Assembly (NCBI GenBank): GCA_019916065.1
Contig: CM034240.1
Span: 40,326,561-40,390,560 of the forward strand
From: Vitellaria paradoxa
Lineage: Eukaryota > Streptophyta > Magnoliopsida > Ericales > Sapotaceae
Length of the DNA: 64,000 nucleotides
Reading direction: 5' to 3'
Positions 36,601-48,609 of the stretch are shown here, one piece after another. The notes under the pieces are model-generated. The model had not been told where the DNA came from, ran no database searches, and saw only the letters and a list, made by a program, of their open reading frames with translations. A program made the position numbers and the translations under genes. Position 1 is the first letter of the stretch. Every line of letters begins with the position of its first letter.

Positions 36601-39600
36601 ATAGTGGTGGTTGAGAGTGGTGGCAATGACTAAAACAAGAAGTGACAACGTTAGTGGCGGCGGCGGCGGTTGTGATCAAAAGTGGTGGTCAGCCATAAGC
36701 GATGATAGTAAAAGTGATAAAAATGAAAACAAATAAAAATATGTTTTTTTGTTTTCAAAATTTTAATTGCAACAAACGATAGTAATTAATTATGTTTTTA
36801 TTATCAGTTTTTAAATTTTTATAAAGAAAAATGTTATCAAACTGTAATAGTTTGTTTAAAATATTAAATGAGTGATATTGTTAAATTTAACAGACACATA
36901 ACATACATATGCTATTGTTTGCGCTCAAAATTGATCGTCAAACAACTTACTATCTTCCATGGTTTTCCGAATGTGCATGCGTGCACGAGCATGACATAAT
37001 GTTGGATGATTCAAGGAAGAAATGAAGGTGTGTGCGCCCGAATTAGGCAATTGTGAGCTCAAATGCCTTTCCAGGAGTTGATCACACAAGTATACGGCAA
37101 AAACTTAAAAGAACTTTCCAAAGAGAAGTGATAAACTAACGAGGTAACAAATAACTGAATTTCTGCCTTCATAATTTTTGTTCTTTACTGCTTTAAAAAA
37201 AAAAAAAAATTGAGATTACAAGTGTGAAAAACGTGAACGACACATTTATGTTCGAGTGAGGGAGAAGAGATCTAATTTACTAAGATAGAAAAAGCTAAAG
37301 GAAATAAAACTTTCAGAGGAGATTTGTGGTTGAGAAACCCTTCTTCTTTCCACCTCTGGTTCCATTTATTGGCTTGCAGCTTGGTAACTTTCGGCTTTTA
37401 CTATCTTTGTACGTCTTGAAACCGTGGTCTCGTGCTATATTTTTATAATTGTCGTGTGAAAGCCGAAATAGCAAAAAATGCTGTGTTTACAATATTTTTT
37501 TTCTAATATTGTTTTGTCATATTAAAAATAACGTCATTTTGGACCAGCGTATCATGTTACCCGAGATTCTTATACCTTATTTCTGACATATTTTTTACAC
37601 TATACTGATCATGACGAGTCATAACCAGTGTATTTTTACACGTTACTGGTCATGACCTGTTATAACCAGTTCATTTTGAATGTTATAAAATAATGTTAGA
37701 AAAAAGTGTTGTAAACGTAACATTACTCCCGAAATAACTATGTACATTTGACTGCATTCCCTAGCTATTCTAGTTGATTTCTTTCTTATATATGTTCAAA
37801 TACTCTTTGACCGATGTGATATTTTCTATCAGCCGATTAAAATTTTTTGTTTAGGTCTTTTTTCTTTTCAATTTGCCTATTCTTGGCCGACATAAGACCT
37901 TTTTTTACTCAGCCTTCTAATCCTTAAAACTTTTGATTCAAAATCTATTTCAGCGGCCTGTTTTCTTTTAGCTTGCACACTAACTTTTGATTTTATTTTT
38001 TTAAAATTGTTTTAAAACTCCAAATGCTACCCAAAAAAAATCTTTAAAGGTCAAAAGTTTTAGTTATTAGGAACTTAGCGAATGTAATTAAATTCCCCTG
38101 GACCACATCAAGATGGCGTTTGGTTTGCCCCCAAAAAATTAAAAATTAATATAAAAATAACATGTGACAAAATTTAGTTGAAAAAATTTGAAAAAAAAAT
38201 TATAAAAATTAAAATTTTTTTTGAAGATCCAAACATTCTCTAAATGTTGGAACATCTCCTCAATAAGCATTAGTATCATCATTCGTGCTAGCAGCCTATA
38301 ATAAAGTTTGGTGTGAAAAGAAAAGTAGCCGGCTTATTTTTAGCTAACTAGTAACTAGCTAAAAATAAACTAACTACTTGTGTGTTTGAAAAAGAAAAAA
38401 ATAAATAACTTTTTTTCGTGAATTTTTAATTTTGATTAATTTGACAATTTTGCACTTGAAAATTTAAAAGAAGATTAAAATATAAAAAGATAAATTTGAT
38501 CATTTAACAAATTGGCAAATAAGTTAATTAACTATAAGCTAATTAGCTCTTTGGATCCCAAACGATATTTAAATCTAGTACTTCATAGCAACAAGCAAAT
38601 GCAAACACAAAGGTAACATGCTAGAAATGAGGTAGAGTTTGCGAAACAGAAAAGCTAACTTTTTTTGCGTAAAAAAAAAAAAGAAAAAGCTAACTTTTAA
38701 GTAACTAACTTTTTTAACTTTTTGTTACTTTAGTATTTTTGTGCTTTATAATTTAAAAGAAGTTTATAATTTAAAAGAAGTTAAAAATGTAAGAGAGTAA
38801 ATATAACCAATAATAAAAAAAAAGAAGCTAAAAAATTGAGTAGTTAAAAACTGAGTAGCTCAATTTGGTTGCTAAATGCAACCTGAGGCTGCAATGACTT
38901 CGAAGAAATTTCAATAAATTAAAAAAATTCCACAGGCACGCTTGAACAGAGCATTTCAAACATTCAATGATCCAAATTCCAACAGCCTACCTATTTTTGC
39001 AGATTTCTCTCTCCCAATATCAATTAATAGAAAGTAATTTTCCCAGTAGTAGGAGAGAACACACTTACTAAACCATGAGAGAAGTGAATTATGCAGAGGA
39101 GACTGCTAGCAACCGCCAACAGAAGAGGTAGATTCATTCGGACGGGGCCAAAAAAAAAAAAAAATGAATATAAGTGAGACAACCTTGAGAAGAAATCAAA
39201 CCCCTGGCACCATCTCCTTGCCCGGAACAACATTTGTGGGAAGTGAAAAAAAAAAAGAAAAAGTCAACTAAAGAAAACTACAAATACACGAACATTTCAT
39301 CACCCTATAAACTAGCAATGGAATAAGGCTTATTTTGGGAAGGTTTAAAAAAAATAAAAAATAAAACTAACTTTTTTTTTTTGTAGCTGGTTACTAGTTA
39401 GCTAATAAAAAAACTAGCTCTCTCTTTTTTTTTTTTTTTTTTTGGTGAAGAAAGCTAGCTTTTTAGCAGCTAACTTTTTAATTTTTTTGTTAATTTGATA
39501 TTTTTGTCCTTTATGATTAAAAAAATTAAAATATAATAGGGTAAATTTGGTCATTTAAAAGAAAAGTCAAAAAGCTGAGTAGGCAGAAATTATGGTTTTC

Positions 39601-40115
39601 CAAACAGAACCTAAGGATATGCATGTCCATCGGACACAGCCAAGGTTACTTCGCTACGACTGATATACCTATGGAGGAAAAAAATCACGAACACAATTTC
39701 AGTTCATGAACACTGTCCTAGACAAAAGAAGGATCAGCCAAGCCAAAAATTTGTAGGACATTCGGGGAAATATTTTCAGTGAACAGCTGTGCAAACAAGA
39801 AATAAATAAATAAACAGAAATCTTAGAGAAATGAACTCAGACATGAAAGCCTCTCCAACAATGTAAAAGAGGAGGTTAACCAATACCCATGAGACATATC
39901 TGAAACTTAGGGGGGAAGCACATGCAACAATTTACAACAATTAACCACTAAGGGTTTATATCAAAATTGAAAGGGGCATACTCACTAGACATGCATTGGC
40001 AAACTAGAAGGTAGTTAGGTAATTGACACTAAAAATAATGCTTCAACATATGCAACTTCCAGTTTTTGCCAACCAAAACTAACAAGATGTAAAGAACCAC
40101 TGCATGGAAGAATTA
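36601..40115. other. Intergenic, no gene seen
   Basis: About 3.5 kb with no supported coding sequence. Contains a small GGC/GGT-rich stretch (36650-36670), a degenerate GTTTGG/CCAAAC-bounded element (38113-38235), and two related stretches built on AGCTAACTTTTT/AAAAAGCTAGC-type motifs (38320-38870, 39310-39610) that look like foldback element remains. Confidence 0.45.
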
Positions 40116-42900
40116 TTAACCAGTTTCCTGCTCAAACTCTTCACCTTCTGACTCCTCTGCATTGTCGGCATCGTCATCATCCGCATCATTGTCATAGTCT
40201 TCCTTGTCATTATCAACGGTTGTTTTCCCAATCACAATCAAGTTGCTATTTGCTTTTCTGATTTCATTGCACTGAAAAATTATTTGTACCCATGTCAGCA
40301 ATAAACCAGTCACACAAAGATGTAGGGAAGAAACACTAGTTCTGCAAATCAGGAGGATTAAATTTACCAATGATTTTCATTTTTCTTTTTATGATAATAT
40401 GGGGTCATTCCTGATCTTTTATTCATATTAAAGTTGAAGCATTAGAGTCATTTGACGCATTCAATCCGTCACACAAGCACATGGATTGAATGCCATTTTC
40501 GCTTCTGATAATTAAATGCACAGTGGAGCTACTAAACTCCAAAAGTACCAAGTAGCAAATCAACTTAAACACAACTATCATAAACTTAGTAGGACATTTT
40601 ATAACTCAAAAATGTTATTTTCCTCCGACAGGTGAGGAGATTGGAGGGGAAGAGCAAGTCCATCACAATAAGTAATAGCATTTTAAAATCGAATTCAAGC
40701 ACTTCACCACACAATCAACAACCAATTTACCTCGTGTGTTCTTCCCTTACCCATAATGATCAAAAGGCTATATTAATCCCGTTGCATATAAAACATATTT
40801 TGGCAAAAAATACTCAATAGGGGTGTGCACCATTTGGAGTGGTTCGATTCCAGGCTCAGAATGGAACCAAAATGATCCTAGTCTGTTCCAGAAAATTGGA
40901 ACTGGAACTTAACTGATTAGAACAGAACCAATTAGTCCTGATCACGCAGGTTCTCAATTTTGCACAAACCCATACTGCCTTTTGGAACTCCTCACTAATA
41001 ATCAGGTAATATATTCCCATAATCTTATACAGATCACAGACCAAAACACAATTCAAATGAAATCAAAATACTAGCAACAAATTATTCTCAAAGATCAACT
41101 CTACTAAATTACAAATCATCAAAACAACAAAAAAGTGAATGTTGTTGTACCTGCAGGGTAGGGACTGAAGAGTAGTGAGCAATTGCATATGCTAAACACA
41201 ACTTCTCTATGGAGATGCCAGAGAACAAACCTGCAACCGTCACTACCCGTAACAAACACAAGTTGCAACACCACCAGGTCACATATTCACCTTATCTCTC
41301 TAGACAATGTATGCAAGCAATGGATTTAGAAATTGATTGTGATATATTGGCTTTGGGAATGCATTTGTTGATCTGGGGAAGAATAGATAAAGCAATGGCC
41401 ATGTATAGTGGTAATTGATTTCGGTAGTCAGATATGGGTTTGAAGGGAGATCACCACATCTAACTATCTTGCCATCAATAATTGCAGTGCCACCACCACT
41501 AACCATTGGTATAGACTTTGAGGGACCAATTTATGAGTATTGAGGGAAATCAATTTGGTGGGATGCCATTTTGGCCGAAGAGGAAGCAATGGTAGTTGCA
41601 ATGTCAGCTTGGCCACAAGGAGCAGAACTACCAAGTGATGATCGGGTTGTGCTTAATTCCAAAAGACAGAGAACCGAGAATTGAACCACAAATTCGGTCT
41701 TGTTATTTTTAGAATTGAAACCAAACTAATAACCTCGGATTGAATCAAATTTTCGGTTCTCCGGACCTTTTATACACACCCAATACTTAGTAGCAAAATA
41801 TGAAAAAGAAAGTGGTGAACCAAAAAACCTCAATTAGAATTAGTTGTCCTTTCCCCTGAAATCCAAACCAGATAAAGCTTGTGCATGCTTGACAATACAA
41901 TTGATCTCATATGTTCACCAACTCCCGGCAGCATAGGACCAGAGCCTGGTAATAGAAAATGGTCAGAGCACTGATAAAGGAAACCAGTTTCACTTGCTCC
42001 TCTTTATGCAGCTCTCAGATCATGTTTGCGAGTCAAATCAATATCACCAGACAACTGACCTTCTAAAACAAATAGTTTGCTACCTGTCGCTATTTTTATT
42101 TCCTGTCAACAGGTTTTGACATAAGCTTATTATATACGACTATGCCAAAGAACCTCAACCATTTGTATTCAAAATCCGTATAATGACGCCATGTTTGAGT
42201 CATTTAAACCTCCCATTTCATCATCATCCAAAAACCCGTTCACTCCACCGGCCCAGACCAAACAACCAAGCCGAATCTATACTTCTAATACTCCTTAAGA
42301 TTAAATCACTAACCCTCAGGACATACATCCCTAAACTGCTTCATAGCACTATCACAAATCATCATATCTGGCCGGCAAAATCAAATTGCTTTATAAAATT
42401 TAACATTAACATGTGGTAAAGCAAAGCCACTTCGAGATTGCTTCGTCGATTATTATTTATAGCACCCAGCTCTAATTACCCAAGTTAGAGTCCCGGATTC
42501 GTTTGAAGTGCAGCATTATAGTTATAGATACCATAAAGAATATATCTTTAAAGCTTGGAGTCATTCAAATTGAGCACTTCTGTCCGGTACTAAATGATTG
42601 ATTCCCAAATTGATCAAGATTAGGAGAAATCAAGCAATGAACTTATGATTGACCTACCGATTCACATACAATCATCGATTACACCATTAAGGGCTTAAAT
42701 TTTGAATTCACTATCCCCAGAATACGAATATATATATATACACACATATAAAATACCTTTTCTTCGAAATCGGCCTCTTCCATGGCGAGGAGTAGCTCGT
42801 CGTTCTGGGGCTGAGGCCACTGAGTGGGAAGCAGAAACGACGTCGGAATCATCCTTGTCGACCACGGGTACTGCCTCATGAACCCCGGATACTGTAACAT
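40116..42900 (-). CDS. Small acidic-tailed protein, APC15-like (APC/C subunit)
   Basis: Two exons, 42757-42900 and 40116-40271, joined GT-AG in phase 0 across a 2.5-kb intron, give 99 residues. Start MLQYPGFMRQYPW; an upstream in-frame ATG at 43020 only adds a low-complexity Phe-rich stretch and was rejected. The middle reads LAMEEADFEEK|CNEIRKANSNLIVIGKTTVD and the rest is almost all Asp/Glu/Asn, ending GEEFEQETG. Human APC15 has the same plan: a short N-terminus, a helix ending in a DNNLVPIGKP-like motif, then a long acidic tail. In the anaphase-promoting complex this subunit promotes turnover of the checkpoint complex. The plant assignment is my inference from motif order (NSNLIVIGK vs NNLVPIGK) and is not proven. 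The exon junction falling in continuous motif sequence supports the gene model itself. Confidence 0.65.
40818..41782 (-). mobile_element. hAT-like non-autonomous element in the APC15-like intron
   Basis: Begins TAGGGGTGTGCACC and ends ATACACACCCA, hAT-type inverted ends. The flanking 8-mers ATACTCAA and ATACTTAG agree at six of eight positions. Both arms are rich in GGTTC/GAACC motifs (TGGTTCGATTCC, CGGTTCTCCGGACC), as expected for subterminal transposase sites. The middle (41150-41640) is less AT-rich and unlike the arms, and could be captured host DNA. The minus strand is given only because the host gene lies on it; element polarity is unknown. Confidence 0.5.
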
Positions 42901-43915
42901 TTTCCCTCTCTGATCCTTGCTCTCACTCAAGACACAAATTGAAGACGGAGACTCAAAAGATAAATGAAAATTAAAAGAAAGGAATGGGAAAAAAAAAAAA
43001 AAAAACTTATTTTTTAACAATTTCTATGTGTATATTTTTTATTATACTAGTTATATTATATTTTATTTTTTTTAGCTTTTAAAATTAAGGAAACTACTAA
43101 TGGATGAGTAGCCTGTTTAGTCACACTAAAATTTACTAAAAATCAATAATTTTAACTAATTTTTATATTTTCTTTCAATCAAAAATTTTCACATATCAAT
43201 TTTATGCTACATTTTTCTATTTTTGTTGTACTTTTTTTTTATTTTTTATCTATCAAACAGGTCCTAAGGTCCAATTCTACGTAAAAAAAAAATGTAAAAT
43301 ATTATTACATAGTATCTTTATTATATAATATATTTTTAGTAATCTTTAACGGGCGCGTGGCACTTGTTAACGAAAAATAAAAAAAAAACCTTAAAATTAA
43401 GTAACAAAAAAATACTTTTTATTTTATTATTTTCCATTCTCTTTATGGGAAAAACCAGATAGGACTCCTAAAATTATGATATTGGTAATGAAAAGTGTTA
43501 ATGTTGTTGTAGCATTCCTTGCATCAATCACTTGTATTATATATATATATATATATATAAAGAGGTCGTTTGGAGTGTAAAAAAAATTAAAAATTAACAA
43601 AAGTGAAATTTTTTAAAAAATTTAGAGTGTAAAAAGTTGTTTTGAAATGATGGTTAGATGTCTGTATTTGATTTGATATAAAATTGTTAAAATTTGTATT
43701 AAAGTGATTCGTGGTAAAATTTTAATGGATAATCTTGAAAATTTTTAGAGTTTTGTAGAACTTTTAGATACAAATATTAACTTTTTCAAAATTTTGTTCC
43801 AACGGATTTTGACAATTTTTCTAAAAAGGTTGAAATTTTTTGGAGTTTGAAGAAATTAAAACTTTTAAATTTTTTTTGTAATTTTTTGAATTTGGTTGGA
43901 ACTCCGAACGGCCCC

Positions 43916-43955
<40 letters not shown>

Positions 43956-46535
43956 GATTATAAGTTATATCAGGTTCATTTAGAATTCTAAAAATTTTAC
44001 AAAATTTTACAAATCAATATAAAATTTAAATTTTTTACTTATTGCACGTGTTATGAGACTACAATTTTATAAATTTATACTAACTCTTATAATTCCAAAC
44101 ACTCCTAATCATGTGCATCAATAATTATATATTAGTTTAATATTAATTATCTTAACAATATCATTTTTCTACTGCTAATTTTTTAATTTATTTTCAATAC
44201 GTCAGATAAATATAAAATAATTGTGCAAGATGCATGTTAGTTTTTTGTTCAAGTAGCTTGATAAAAATGAAAAATTAAGTTGCTAAAATATTTAAATACA
44301 AAATCTTGAAAATCTTGAAACACTACAACATAAATAATTGTTTTAATGTAATTGGAGTTGTACATGATGAAATAAATGTTTAAAAAAATTAAAAACAAGT
44401 TAAAGCAAACATTTTATTACCAGAGTTTTAAATTTCATTTGAATGTAATTTATTCCTACTTGATAAAAAAAAAATTATATTTTTAACTATATCAAAAGCC
44501 AATTAAAGATGATTTATGAAGTATGAATACTTCAAAATATATGACGTATTTGTATTTGACGTGTATCATGCATCATATATTTTCAGACACTTTGAGATAC
44601 ATATCGAACATGTCACATGTTATATCTAATTATCTTATCATTTTTTCAACTAAATAATTATGAAAAATTTAAATTCGAGTTATCAGAACCTTTAAAATTA
44701 TAGAATATTTTATTCAAATAATGACAAATTTTGCTATCCAGAAAGTCACAAAATTTTTTAATCTAAATTGCAAATGGTATCACGATCAGAGGTCATTCTA
44801 CGAGGGGAAAGATTTTGAAAGTCGACCCGCATTGTTATTTACATCAGATGTTTTTCAAGGAGCAAGGGACAAAAGAAATGAGTTTGGAAAGACTCAAAAA
44901 AGTAAGAGACACAAGGACAGCCTGCTGTGCCACAGTTTAAATTCTAATTGATCAAGATTTTCTAACTAAAATAACTTTTGCACATAGAGATCTGAAAAAG
45001 TTCCCTAGTTTAATCAATAGCTTGGCCACATTGTGAGCCAAAGTTTTTTTCAAATAGCAAGTTGAAGTAAATATTGCAATATAAAGGGGCAATCATGACT
45101 TTTTAATCTGTAAATTATATGCTTCTCAAGTTGCATAATCAAGAAATATTTGATGTGTAACAGTTGGCAGATCAACTTTTGAATTAGTTTGTTAATTTTG
45201 ATTTTTATCAAAAAAAAAAAAAAAAAATTGGAACACTTTCTCCTTTTAGCACTTTGCAAAAATAATCCTTCTCCTTTGAACTCATAGGAAAACTTGCAAG
45301 AGGCAAATTCATTTTACTAAATTCACCCTAAGAACGGGTGAAGGTTATGTTTGACACCGATTTCTTTTAAAGGCGTGCTTTCAAGTGATCTTTTGATTTG
45401 TTTTACATATTAAGAATGTTCCAAGAATAAATAAAGGATTTTTTTTTTCCTAATATGCATTCTATCTAAATTAATTGTGATACAATATGTTGAACTACTA
45501 ATAGGATAAGTCAAAAAATATACTCTTTTCTCCTATCAACTACCATCTTTTTTTTTTTTTAATCTTTCCATACTTATTTTTTATGCCCCTTACTTCTTGG
45601 AAAACATCTTACCCAAATAAACGATGTGGACGAATGTTCAAAGGTTTTTTCCTTTATAGAATGATCTTTGATCATGGTACAACTTGCGATTTTGGTTAAA
45701 AAATTTGTTATTTATAATACAATTTGTCACTATTTCGCAAATATATTAATTTATAGTCTCATGATAACAAACATGACATGTTAATCTACCTTTCGTGTTC
45801 CATTCTGATAACATGGCATATGTTCGGAAATTATTAAGACTCCATTCGGTAAGAAATAGCAACCAGCCACTAACTTTTTAACTTTTTCTAAAATATTAAA
45901 TTTATCCTCTTACATTTTAATTTTTTTTTAAACTTTCAAGGACAAAGATGTCAAATTAACAAAAAGTTAAAAAATTAGTTACTAAACAAGTAGCTTTTTT
46001 TTTTCCTTCCCGAACATTAAAAAAAAAAAAAACTAACTTTTTAGTAATTAGCTACTGATTAGTTACAAAAAAGTTAATTTTTTTTACTTTCCAAACTAAG
46101 CTTGAGTGTCCATAGCAATGTAGCATGCATTTTAAAAATTTTTAATTTTTTTCTATTTAGATTGTAATTAAAAATAAAAATATATATATATGAAATTTGA
46201 GAAATCAAAATTAATTAAATTAAAAAAATCTACATATCAACGATTACCTTTTATTTTATTATGTTTTTAAATCTACTCAAATAAAAACATATATATTAAA
46301 AATTTAATATTATCTCCTTCTTTTCCTTACCTTTTATTTATTTATTTATTTATTTATACTTTCATCTCACCAAATCTACACTCCAAAAACACGCCATTCA
46401 TCCTTGGGACGTTTTGTCACATTGCTTTGATTTGTCTGCTGACAAACCGTCGATCTAGCTTGCTATTTTGGCTTTGTAATTGTGAACCACAAAGACACAT
46501 CCACGTGGTGTTTTATCACATTACTTTGTTCGTTG
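42901..46535. other. Intergenic, AT-rich with repeats
   Basis: No gene supported; the first 100 bp are probably the APC15-like promoter/leader. Contains MITE M2 copy 2 (43564-43916), (AT)n runs at 43537-43559 and 43916-43951, a foldback element at 43975-44105, and a degenerate inverted element at 45838-46110 built on AACTTTTT/AGTTA motifs. Confidence 0.5.
43564..43916 (+). mobile_element. MITE-like element, family M2, copy 2
   Basis: GGTCGTTTGGAGTG ... GGAACTCCGAACGGCCCC. Aligns end to end with 13494-13843 in the same orientation. The inverted ends are better preserved here. It sits between two (AT)n runs, which may be part of the target site or grown from it. Confidence 0.65.
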
Positions 46536-46549
46536 CCAAACTCTTATTC

Positions 46550-46814
46550 TTATCAGGTCGAGGAGAAGCCTGCAGCCGCTATTCATGGGTGCACACTTGG
46601 TGAAATCCGCCTCGTGGTCCTAGCCGACAAAAAACCACGAGAAGGTAAACCAGCCTAGGCAAGTCATGACTGACCGGCTCAGCCGAGAAGGCTGTTAGAT
46701 GGCCCTCCACAATTAGAGGAAGAACTGTCCCAAAAAAGAGTCGAACCCGAGACCTATTGATCCCAGACCCTTTAACCCACCATCCGAACCAGCTCGACTA
46801 CCCCTTTCGGGACA
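46550..46814 (-). mobile_element. tRNA-derived SINE, copy 2, with target duplications
   Basis: Minus-strand copy of the element at 594-859. Read on the minus strand it starts near GAAAGGGGTAGTCGAGCTGG (A box), with B box GGTCTCGGGTTCGACTC, which is closer to the consensus than in copy 1. It is flanked by CCAAACTCTTATTC (46536-46549) and CCAAACTCTTGTTC (46815-46828), one mismatch in 14. At 265 bp against 266 bp it shows that the family has a fixed length and ends. Confidence 0.8.
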
Positions 46815-46828
46815 CCAAACTCTTGTTC

Positions 46829-48222
46829 CTGCCAAACTTTTCGGCCGCTGGAGTATCTGACTTCTTTTTGTGGGATTTTGCTGAAGTGGGGGATGAGAGA
46901 ATTGTTTCCCCCAGTTACAGGAACTAAAATAGCCAATGCAACCATTAAAGGGTTAATTAGGCTAATACCCCTTAAACTATACTTATTTTTTAATTTGCCC
47001 CATTATTTATTAATTCTATCACTCACCGCTCATCTATTTAAAAGAAGTTTTGTTTAATAACTGTTAAAAAGTCAGTCAACTTTTTATTTATTTGTTTATT
47101 ATTCCTTAATATGTTTCTAATATGATTATTATTCACAGATATTTAAATTTAAAACTTATGATTAGAGATTTACATAGATTAGATCAAATAAATCATTTGA
47201 ATTTTTGTTATAAATTAAATGAACTGAATTTTTTTCCCATCCCAAAAAAAAAAAAATAACCTAGACTTAATTTTGGTAAAAAAAAAAAATAACCAAATCA
47301 ATTCTCAGATCTTAATAATAAATATTTTTATTTTTTATTTTATATTTATTATATATATTTAATTTTAATAATAAAAAATAGAAAATGTAACTTCAAAATT
47401 TGTTTAAAAATTTAAGCTAAATTGAAATTACTAAAGAACTAAATTAAATGAAAATATTGTTATTAAGTTTAATTTAATTTTTTATTTTCATTAGGATTTG
47501 CTTACCTTGTTTCTTTATACCAAAAACAAAAATATTATATATATAATTTATTTTTGTTTTTGGGTTAAGTTTTTTTTGGATGGAATAAGAAACAAATTTG
47601 ATTTATTTAATTTATATTAAAAAATGAAATGATTTATCTGACCTAATCCAAGTAAACCTCTAATGATAAGTTTCAAATTTGAATATGAGTAATAATCACA
47701 TTAAAAACTTATTGAGATAATTAAGTAATAATAATAAATAAAAAGTTAATGATTTTTTAACGGTTTCTAAACAGAGCCCCATAGATGAGGGGGTCAAAGT
47801 ATTAGGGTTAATAGATGAAGCCGGTAAATTGAAAAACAGGTATACTTTAAGGAGTGCAATTGACCCACAATTAAGTACATACACTTTTTACAATGTTAAT
47901 TTTTTTAACCTTTATGGGATCATTTGGCTCACCCAAAAATAAATAAATGAACACTCATTTTACTAATTTTCTTTAACTTTCTCTACTACCAATTTTTATC
48001 AAATTTCTCCAATTTTCTTCTAGTTTACTAACTTTTTCTAAACTTTACAAATTTTTATCAAAACCCAACTAACTATTAAAGTGCGACGTATAACTCATAA
48101 CTGCAAAGTTGTACTTATTTATTTATTTTTTAACGGTACCAAATTGCTCCTAAATTTTAAGCTAGTAAATAATCAAAATTTTAGTTTTAAAACTAGTCAA
48201 TAAGAGTGTATAGAAGTATAGA
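46829..48222. other. Intergenic, AT-rich
   Basis: No gene supported. The region from 46950 to 47880 has both AAACTATACTTATTTTT-like and GTATACTTTAAGG-like stretches at its edges and may be another degenerate foldback element. Nothing else stands out. Confidence 0.35.
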
Positions 48223-48231
48223 AAAAAAAAT

Positions 48232-48532
48232 GGAAAAATTTAAAAAAACCCCTGTACTATGACCCAAACATCAAATAGACGCTTGCACTTAACTAAATAT
48301 CAAATGGACACCCGCACTTTGACAACGTTAATCAAATAGACATCTACCGTTCCCTTCCATCAAATTGATAACCACGGACGTTGAACTGGACTTAACGGCA
48401 GATGCTAAGCATATGACATGCCAAGAATTGGTCACGTGAGACGCATGTGAGGAGAATATATCACACGGTCACACCATCTCATCTCATTTTCCACTCATTT
48501 GCCTCACTCATCCGCGATTAGGGTTCAAATCC
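48232..48532 (+). repeat. Left terminal inverted repeat of the MULE
   Basis: Matches the reverse complement of 53067-53373 with scattered substitutions and a few short indels. The match ends abruptly after GATTAGGGTTCAAATCC. The inner half contains an exactly conserved block around GGTCACGTGAGACGCAT with a CACGTG G-box at 48433-48438. The transposase ATG (48610) is 78 bp inside the repeat, so the repeat very likely contains its promoter. Confidence 0.92.
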
Positions 48533-48609
48533 TTGAGCCATTTCAGAGATTACGGCTAATCAACTGCAAAATAGGCAATTAAGAAGTCATTACTGGCTAA
48601 TAAATCAAG

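Noticed and set aside
39024..39233. Minus-strand frame with a signal-peptide-like MNLPLLLAVASSLLCIIHFS
   Set aside because: A donor-like GTAAGT follows, but there is no second exon, no family match and a 14-base T run upstream; not enough for a gene.
42901..43020. Upstream in-frame start for the APC15-like gene
   Set aside because: The extra 40 residues include FFFFFF from a T run in the probable leader; the conserved part starts at MLQYPGF.
44721..44951. 76-codon frame MTNFAIQKVTKFF...
   Set aside because: Isolated, no domain, no splice partners and AT-rich composition like the surroundings.
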